The notes under the pieces are model-generated. The model did not search any database. It was not told where the DNA came from and saw only the letters and a list, made by a program, of their open reading frames with translations. A stretch of DNA of 38,307 bases from Citrobacter freundii (lineage in GTDB: Bacteria; Bacteroidota; Bacteroidia; Chitinophagales; Chitinophagaceae), in NCBI GenBank assembly GCA_003243445.1, contig QFQQ01000076.1, positions 1-38,307 of the forward strand. The letters run 5' to 3'. A program made the translations under genes and the position numbers. This document shows positions 32,904-38,307 of the stretch, piece after piece; position 1 is the stretch's first letter, and each line of letters starts with the position of its first letter.

Positions 32904-34211
32904 ATGCTTATGCAAACGGCATCCAGGAAAGTTGTGAATGGCTGGGCAATGTATGACTGGGCGAACTCGGTGTACAACCTTGTTATTACTACTTCTTTTT
33001 TTCCGATCTATTTTCTTGCTGTTACCGGTGGTAGTGATGAGAATGCACGGGTGCATTTATTCGGTCGCGATTTTGTCAACTCTGCATTATATAACTATAT
33101 CATTGCGGCAGCTTACCTGATCGTAACGATCCTTTACCCCATACTTACTTCAATTGCAGATACACGCGGAAATAAGAAAAACTTCCTTCGCTTTTTTTGT
33201 TATATGGGTGCTATTGGCTGCAGCAGCCTTTTTTTATTTGAAAAAGAAACCTTGCCCATTGGTATTATCGGCTTTATGCTTGCGGCTATGGGATATGCGG
33301 GAAGTCTTGTTTTCTACAATGCATATCTTCCTGAGATCGCCGCACCTGAAGATCAGGACAGGATCAGTGCTCGCGGTTTTTCATTTGGATATATCGGCAG
33401 CGTGATCATGCAGTTCATCGGGTTCGGTCTGCTCATGGTTATGTCAGATCAGGAAGCACTCGCAACCAGGATCACATTCCTGCTTGTCGGTCTTTGGTGG
33501 TTTGGTTTCGCACAGATCACCTTCGCACGTTTGCCAAAACCAGTCGCCAAAACCTATATAAAAGGGAATATCATCAAAGATGGCTTTGCTGAAATGCGGA
33601 AGGTGTACAGCCAGGTAAAACAAATGCCTGTGCTGAAACGATTCCTCCGCGGATTTTTCTTTTATAGCATGGGCGTACAAACGGTAATGCTTGCTGCAAC
33701 CGTTTTCGGAAGTAAAGTGCTGCACCTGCCTGCGGAAAAACTCATCATCACAGTTGTATTGATCCAGTTGGTAGCCATTCCTGGCGCATGGGGCATGTCA
33801 AAGATGTCATCAAAGTATGGCAACCTTAAAGTGTTACTGGCGATAGTATTCTTCTGGATCCTGGTTTGTCTTGCGGCATATTATACGGCCACGCTTGCCC
33901 ATGAGGGCGTGAACACGGAATATTATTTTTATGGTCTGGCCGTTGCAGTTGGATTGGTGATGGGCGGCATTCAATCGCTAAGCCGTTCTACCTATTCCAA
34001 ACTGATGCCCGATACGAAGGATACAGCCTCCTTCTTCAGTTATTATGATGCAACAGAAAAGCTGGCGATCGTGATCGGCATTTTCAGTTTTGGTTTTATT
34101 GAAGATATTACCGGAAGCATGCAGAACTCGATCCTTTCGCTGATCGTTTTCTTCACTATCGGCCTTATCTGGTTATACGCTGCACTGCTGAAACAAAAAC
34201 AGCAACATTAA
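32904..34211 (+). CDS. MFS transporter, UMF1/Atg22-like
   Basis: This 435-residue inner-membrane permease has about 12 hydrophobic segments. The opening NGWAMYDWANSVYNLVITTSFFPIYF is the UMF1 family hallmark, followed by ADTRGNKKNFLRFF in the first cytoplasmic loop and SRSTYSKLMPDTKDTASFFSYYDATEK late in the protein. The substrate is unknown; yeast Atg22 exports amino acids from the vacuole. ATG 32904 or 32910 is the start. The longer frame from 32853 would include repeat-arm sequence. The hydrolase gene follows 10 nt later, so the two are probably co-transcribed. Confidence 0.9.
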   Translation: MLMQTASRKVVNGWAMYDWANSVYNLVITTSFFPIYFLAVTGGSDENARVHLFGRDFVNSALYNYIIAAAYLIVTILYPILTSIADTRGNKKNFLRFFCYMGAIGCSSLFLFEKETLPIGIIGFMLAAMGYAGSLVFYNAYLPEIAAPEDQDRISARGFSFGYIGSVIMQFIGFGLLMVMSDQEALATRITFLLVGLWWFGFAQITFARLPKPVAKTYIKGNIIKDGFAEMRKVYSQVKQMPVLKRFLRGFFFYSMGVQTVMLAATVFGSKVLHLPAEKLIITVVLIQLVAIPGAWGMSKMSSKYGNLKVLLAIVFFWILVCLAAYYTATLAHEGVNTEYYFYGLAVAVGLVMGGIQSLSRSTYSKLMPDTKDTASFFSYYDATEKLAIVIGIFSFGFIEDITGSMQNSILSLIVFFTIGLIWLYAALLKQKQQH

Positions 34212-34221
34212 ACTTTTGCCA

Positions 34222-35100
34222 ATGAAACTTTACAGTATCAATACCGGCTATTTCAAACTGGATGGCGGCGCCATGTTCGGCGTCGTTCCAAAAAGCATCT
34301 GGAATAAACTGAATCCTGCTGACGACAACAATATGTGCAGTTGGGCGCTCCGCTCTCTGCTGATAGAAACGGATGGCAGGCTGATCCTGGTGGATACAGG
34401 GATGGGGGATAAACAGGATGCAAAGTTCTTCGGCCACTATTATCTCCATGGTGACGATACGCTGGATAAATCACTCGCGAAATATGGCTTTCACCGTGAC
34501 GATATTACGGATGTATTCCTGACGCATCTTCATTTTGATCATTGCGGCGGCGCAATCAAAAAAATAGAAGACAAATACGTGCCGGCATTCAAGAATGCCA
34601 CTTTCTGGAGTAATAAATACCATTGGGATTGGGCCACCAATCCCAATGACAGGGAGAAAGCATCCTTTCTGAAAGAAAATATTTTACCGATCAATGAAAG
34701 CGGAAGGCTGCAGTTCTTCAATCCTTCTGATGCGGATTTTGAAACATGGGATGAACTAAGCGGTGTGATCTCAAAAGAATTTGCACCAGGCATCTCCATT
34801 CGTTTTGCAAGCGGGCATACAAGAGGAATGATGCTGCCGCAGATCCAATATAAAGGAAGAACAGTCGTATTCATGGCTGACCTGCTGCCATCGGCGGCAC
34901 ATATCCCGATGCCGTATGTGATGTCTTATGATACAACACCGCTTACAACATTAGAGGAGAAAAGAGCTTTTTACAGGGATGCGATCCGGGAGAATTATGT
35001 GTTATTCTTCGAGCATGATCCGGTGAATGAATGCTGTACGTTACAGCAAACAGAAAAGGGCGTGAGGGCGGGGGAGTTTTTCACCCTGGATAGTCTTTGA
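34222..35100 (+). CDS. Metallo-beta-lactamase fold hydrolase
   Basis: This 292-residue cytoplasmic protein has HLHFDH at 102-107 as the dinuclear metal motif. The other ligands are probably H199 (ASGHTRG), D220 (VFMADLL) and H265 (FEHDP). The sequence is of the general quorum-quenching-lactonase/hydrolase branch (LVDTGMGDKQ). The substrate is not predictable. The ATG at 34222 is 10 nt past the MFS stop. A TTG at 34216 is also in frame, but the ATG gives the expected N-terminus MKLYSINTGYFKLDGG. A complex hairpin repeat follows the gene. Confidence 0.9.
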   Translation: MKLYSINTGYFKLDGGAMFGVVPKSIWNKLNPADDNNMCSWALRSLLIETDGRLILVDTGMGDKQDAKFFGHYYLHGDDTLDKSLAKYGFHRDDITDVFLTHLHFDHCGGAIKKIEDKYVPAFKNATFWSNKYHWDWATNPNDREKASFLKENILPINESGRLQFFNPSDADFETWDELSGVISKEFAPGISIRFASGHTRGMMLPQIQYKGRTVVFMADLLPSAAHIPMPYVMSYDTTPLTTLEEKRAFYRDAIRENYVLFFEHDPVNECCTLQQTEKGVRAGEFFTLDSL

Positions 35101-35117
35101 GAGCAACCTGGTTAGCT

Positions 35118-35322
35118 CCCGCAGATCACGCAGATTTTACCTGCCTGAGTAATGAAGATTCTTAAAATAGTTGAAACTACCTAAATTCGAAAGCGCAGAT
35201 TACGCAGATGATCTCGTATGATGGAGATCATCTGCGTAATCTGCGCTTTTCAATTTAAAACACTTACGGTTTTTTGTAAATACTCTCGTCCGGAAAATAA
35301 AAATCTGCGTAATCAGCGGGCC
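35118..35322. repeat. Family E nested inverted repeat at a convergent gene end
   Basis: The inner stem is a perfect 25-bp palindromic hairpin (35191-35215 with 35224-35248, 8-nt loop), followed by a run of four T residues. The outer arms, CCCGCAGATCACGCAGATTT (from 35118) and AAATCTGCGTAATCAGCGGG (to 35321), are near complements. The hydrolase gene ends 17 nt to the left and the DUF3108 gene ends to the right, so it could act as a bidirectional terminator. Confidence 0.95.
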
Positions 35323-35349
35323 TGGAAGCCTACGCCTGCCCATTCAAAT

Positions 35350-36180
35350 TTATCTTCGTTTGATCAGGGACGACAACGGATATCTCAGTCCCTCATGTCC
35401 CATCATATCGATCTTTACCTTCCCCACCACGATCGGGCTTTCTATACGGACCGGGATGTGGTTCTCATCATCCGTTACCCATACCGTCATGTTTTCACCA
35501 CCTTCAAAAATAGTTCCTTTGATCAGTAATGGTTTGAATTTGATCGCATCGAATTTTCCATACTTTGTCTTGATCGTTTCCTTTCCAAGATAACGGATGT
35601 ACATATTGTACACTTCATTATCCAGGAACATGGAGAATGCGATCTTATCATTTGCACGGAGCTTATCGAAATCGATATTCCGGGCATAGAACACGGCGCT
35701 TACCACGTCTTGCACACAGGCTGGCACATTGAATACACCATCATTTGTAACGGCCGTATTCGCTGTTTTATTGAAGGTCACATTCTGATATTTTTTATAG
35801 CCGCCTTCATTCACATTGCGGACAAATTTCAATGCCTGCATGGTAGCTGTATCGATATAAGTTTCGTATTTATCCCGCACTTTATAGAGGATATCATAGG
35901 AAGAATTTGTATGCCCTTCCCCTACAATATGATAAACCGGGCGGTTATTCAGCACTTCAAGCGTATTGGTGAAGTTGGCTGTACCGGCATCCACGTAGAT
36001 ACCAGCCACCGCGTAGTACACTTTATACGTTACTTTTTCGCCGGCCTGGAAGGCGGTATTTTTGATGGTACAATTGTCGGCAAACGGCGTTTTTCCTTTT
36101 GTAGTGAACGCCAGCAGGGCAATGGCAGGCAGGAAGATAACTTTGAGTATTCCTTTCATCAATGTCTTTTTAATTTTCAT
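35350..36180 (-). CDS. DUF3108 secreted protein
   Basis: This 276-residue protein has a signal-like N-terminus (ILKVIFLPAIALLAFTTKGK), then the DUF3108 beta-rich fold: GEKVTYKVYYAVAGIYVDAGTANF, YHIVGEGHTNSSYDILYKVRD, and a C-terminal WVTDDENHIPVRIESPIVVGKVKIDM. Its function is unknown, but the family is thought to sit at the outer membrane or periplasm. Met1 or Met8 may be the start. The flippase-like gene is 74 bp upstream on the same strand, so the two may be co-transcribed. Confidence 0.9.
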   Translation of the reverse strand: MKIKKTLMKGILKVIFLPAIALLAFTTKGKTPFADNCTIKNTAFQAGEKVTYKVYYAVAGIYVDAGTANFTNTLEVLNNRPVYHIVGEGHTNSSYDILYKVRDKYETYIDTATMQALKFVRNVNEGGYKKYQNVTFNKTANTAVTNDGVFNVPACVQDVVSAVFYARNIDFDKLRANDKIAFSMFLDNEVYNMYIRYLGKETIKTKYGKFDAIKFKPLLIKGTIFEGGENMTVWVTDDENHIPVRIESPIVVGKVKIDMMGHEGLRYPLSSLIKRR

Positions 36181-36253
36181 ATTTGATAAGGCCGGATCAA
36201 CAGGGTTGATGGTCCATTCATTATCTACAGATCAATCGCCGTTTATCCCTACC

Positions 36254-37264
36254 TTATTGTTCGGTTTTGTTCTTAAAGATCTTTCTTATTCCGAGTATCA
36301 GCAAACTTCCTACCACAGCCGGGATGATCAGGTTAATAAACCATATACTTAATGCGGTCAGGCTGATCCCGAGCTGGTTGCTGCTGAACAGCCCGATCAG
36401 CTGCAGGCTTACCTTTCCTCTCAATCCCAGGTCCGTGATCAGGGCAATGGTTGGAATGACCGCCATCACCAGGAAGGACAGGCTCACCGCCCAGCAACCC
36501 TGCCACCACGAAACGTCCACATCGAATAAACGAAAAAGCAGATAATATTGTATAATGAAGACAACAAATCTGCACGCTGATAAAGACAGCAATTGCAATA
36601 ATAGCGTTGCATTGAAACCTTCCAGGGAATCCAGCAGCCAACTGTATTTTCTCATTACCGGAAGGCGATCGATCCATTTTACCAGTACTGCCAGCCTGAA
36701 ATAAAATAGTGTTAAAACGAGCAGGCCAGCCAGCACTCCGTAAATGATCATTTGCATCCAGAACGAGCTGATCATACCGCTTTCAACAACCCTGGCTTTT
36801 AATACCAGCAACGATATAAACCCCATCAGCAGCGTAATGATCAACTGGCTGATGCTACCCGTAATGGTCAATGAAACGGCTTTTAACCGTTTGCCTTCAT
36901 CCATATACAATACACGGCCCAGGTATTCGCCGACCCGGTTCGGCGTCATCACAGAAAACGATACACCTGACATTACCGCTTTCAATGCTGTTGAAAAATC
37001 GATCCGCTGCACCCGCTGCACAGCCAGCTTCCATTTTACCGTCTCAACAGACCAGTTGACCAGCATCAGCAACATCACGGCCAGCAACAGCCAGATCCGG
37101 CTGCTCTCAAAAGCTTTCCTGATATGCACCCATGACTGATCAAGACCGGGTTGTTGCTTTATCTGCCTGAAAATGGAATAAGAAAGCCAGATAAACAATA
37201 GCGGGCCGAGGAAATAATTGATAAAGTATCTGAAGCGTTTGGTATTTCTGAGCTGTGATGACAT
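36254..37264 (-). CDS. LPG synthase TM-domain/flippase-like membrane protein
   Basis: The product is 336 residues from the ATG at 37264 (MSSQLRNTKRFRYFINYFLG). It has about eight hydrophobic segments and the family pieces VNWSVETVKWKLAV, MSGVSFSVMTPNRVGEYLGR (with the conserved PNRVGE) and TITGSISQLIITL. The family (UPF0104, lysylphosphatidylglycerol synthase transmembrane domain) covers lipid flippase-like proteins, and the substrate is unknown. The frame continues upstream to 37336, but those 24 residues (KPLEPLKLLKPLEL) are just a translated period-9 repeat arm, so they are excluded. Confidence 0.85.
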   Translation of the reverse strand: MSSQLRNTKRFRYFINYFLGPLLFIWLSYSIFRQIKQQPGLDQSWVHIRKAFESSRIWLLLAVMLLMLVNWSVETVKWKLAVQRVQRIDFSTALKAVMSGVSFSVMTPNRVGEYLGRVLYMDEGKRLKAVSLTITGSISQLIITLLMGFISLLVLKARVVESGMISSFWMQMIIYGVLAGLLVLTLFYFRLAVLVKWIDRLPVMRKYSWLLDSLEGFNATLLLQLLSLSACRFVVFIIQYYLLFRLFDVDVSWWQGCWAVSLSFLVMAVIPTIALITDLGLRGKVSLQLIGLFSSNQLGISLTALSIWFINLIIPAVVGSLLILGIRKIFKNKTEQ

Positions 37265-37274
37265 GCGGGTCGGA

Positions 37275-37394
37275 GCATCTGGTAGTTCCAGCGGTTTCAG
37301 AAGTTTCAGAGGTTCCAAAGGTTTTGCATTCGTCAAAATTTCAGCATGTCAAACCTGTGGAACCTTTGGAACATATGGAACTTCTGGAACCCGG
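37275..37394. repeat. Family A inverted repeat in a divergent promoter region
   Basis: The left arm (37275-37323) has AGTTCCAGCGGTTTCAG and AGGTTCCAAAGG. The right arm (about 37350-37394) has CCTGTGGAACCTTTGG and ATGGAACTTCTGGAACCC. It sits between the start of the flippase-like gene and ruvC, and the right arm ends 10 nt before the ruvC -33 box. Confidence 0.85.
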
Positions 37395-37404
37395 AACGCG
37401 TTCA

Positions 37405-37436
37405 TTTGCCTATTGAAGTTTTACTGTTTACTTTTG
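37405..37436 (+). promoter_or_regulatory. Promoter of ruvC (Bacteroidota -33/-7 type)
   Basis: TTTG at 37405-37408 is followed, 20 nt later, by TACTTTTG at 37429-37436. This fits the consensus TTTG-N19/20-TAnnTTTG. The predicted transcript start is about 28 nt upstream of the TTG start at 37471. Confidence 0.75.
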
Positions 37437-37470
37437 AGCATTCCCTAATAACGTAAAAATACAGTGCGGT

Positions 37471-38034
37471 TTGGAAAAGTCTGCTAAAATAATCCTTGGA
37501 ATTGATCCCGGCACCCTTCTGATGGGATATGGCGTTATAAGGGTATACCAGGGAAAGATCACCCTGCAGGAGATGCATGCGCTGAAGCTTTCCGGTAAAA
37601 AGGATAACCATGAGCGGCTGCATATGATCCATGAAAAGGTGACCGCGCTGATCAGCACCTACAAGCCCCACGAATTCGCGATTGAAGCACCTTTCTTCGG
37701 CAAGAACGTACAAAGTATGCTGAAGCTCGGCCGCGCGCAGGGGGTGGCGATTGCCGCGGCAATGGCAGCGGGCATCCCGGTTACGGAATATTCACCGCGT
37801 AAAGTGAAACAGTCTGTAACAGGCAATGGTAATGCGGATAAAGAACAGGTCTGGAAAATGCTCCAACAGCTGCTGAAGATCTCAGAAACCCCTAAATATT
37901 TTGATGCCACCGATGCATTGGCCATTGCAGTCTGCCACCACTTTCAGTTATCCGGAAATTTCGCAATGAAAGAAAAAGGATTGAATGGATGGGAGGATTT
38001 CCTGAAGAAAAATCCACATAGGTTGATGAAGTGA
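37471..38034 (+). CDS. ruvC: Crossover junction endodeoxyribonuclease RuvC
   Basis: This 187-residue Holliday junction resolvase acts with RuvAB. The expected acidic catalytic residues are visible: D12 in LGIDPGT, E72 in AIEAPFF, and D145/D148 in FDATDALAIAVCHH. The start is TTG at 37471, giving MEKSAKIILGIDPGT. There is no in-frame ATG before the first active-site residue. A good promoter precedes it, and the gene is followed by a gap with no further gene in the window. Confidence 0.96.
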   Translation: MEKSAKIILGIDPGTLLMGYGVIRVYQGKITLQEMHALKLSGKKDNHERLHMIHEKVTALISTYKPHEFAIEAPFFGKNVQSMLKLGRAQGVAIAAAMAAGIPVTEYSPRKVKQSVTGNGNADKEQVWKMLQQLLKISETPKYFDATDALAIAVCHHFQLSGNFAMKEKGLNGWEDFLKKNPHRLMK

Positions 38035-38307
38035 TCCTCCGATCCTACATAGATTTTAATGAAAATCTATATATCGCTCAAATGGCAGACCAGTCAGTTT
38101 AAATACCTGTGTCTTTGAACTGCAGTTCTCACAGACCAATATTGAGAACTCCTCACCCGTGATTAAAATTGAATGCTGTTTAGTTAAGGGCACGTGTCGA
38201 AAATAGCTGGCATCCGATATCGGCCACCTCCTTTTGCAATCATTACCTTCCCGCTCTGTTTCCCCGGGCGTTCTTGTTTAGTTCTCAGACGATGTTGAAC
38301 GGCCAAA
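38035..38307. other. Non-coding window end with a MITE-like end
   Basis: No gene is visible after ruvC. ATTGAATGCTGTTTAGTTAA begins at 38168 and matches the terminal sequence of the element at 9820-10030. The following GGGCACGTGTC also occurs near 9625. The remainder could be the start of a transposable element cut off by the window edge. Confidence 0.5.

Noticed and set aside
1..38307. tRNA or rRNA genes
   Set aside because: Gaps were scanned by eye for T-loop GGTTCGA-like cores and acceptor stems. The GGTTC-like words found belong to family A repeats.

Overview
The window looks like a chromosomal segment from a member of the Bacteroidota, most likely family Chitinophagaceae. This is inferred from gene content and signals, not from a database search. 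Supporting signs are a 1505-residue secreted protein with a type IX secretion C-terminal signal, an ftsX-DUF3098-uppP cluster, a Tricorn-like S41 protease, a RprY-type regulator, and promoter words of the TAnnTTTG type with almost no Shine-Dalgarno sequences. Roughly 25 protein genes are supported. I see no rRNA, tRNA or CRISPR array.

Layout. 1-5068 (all minus): a CPA2 cation/proton antiporter, a small exported protein, alanine dehydrogenase and TsaE. 5291-9570 (plus): a copper-type P-ATPase and a RecQ helicase. 9571-10772 is a gene-free 1.2 kb stretch with a MITE-like element and a strong G-run cluster. 10773-14038 (minus): a TlpA-like thioredoxin, a HerA/DUF853 ATPase and a GroES-like protein. 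14350-15045: an RprY-like response regulator followed by a textbook terminator. 15354-21892 (minus): RuvB, an M23 peptidase-like protein and the large type IX cargo. 22139-23173: a secreted protein of unknown function. 23350-29872 (minus): the S41 protease and leucyl-tRNA synthetase. 30304-35100 (plus): FtsX, DUF3098, UppP, an MFS transporter and a metallo-beta-lactamase fold hydrolase. 35350-37264 (minus): a DUF3108 protein and a flippase-like membrane protein. 37471-38034 (plus): RuvC.

Two signals stand out. First, leuS carries an in-frame insert of about 158 residues (28520-28992). It encodes a DUF559/Vsr-like endonuclease domain bounded by G/C-tract terminal inverted repeats that are themselves translated. 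It looks like a mobile endonuclease cassette placed in the boundary loop of the LeuRS editing domain, with no intein splicing motifs.

Second, most of the larger intergenic gaps hold one of six unrelated families of short-period (about 7-9 nt) tandem repeats, usually as two inverted arms that could fold into long hairpins. Two of these stems are perfect (35 bp at 26561-26655 and 25 bp at 35191-35248). Arms often begin or end within about 10 nt of a stop codon, sometimes supply the last codons and stop of a gene, and sometimes carry a -7 promoter word. They occur in convergent, co-directional and divergent gaps, so simple termination does not explain them all.

Most genes are housekeeping: tRNA modification and charging, recombination and repair, envelope and division, copper export, protein export and turnover. 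The window is an ordinary core-genome segment peppered with repeats, one protein-embedded mobile cassette and one MITE-like remnant.
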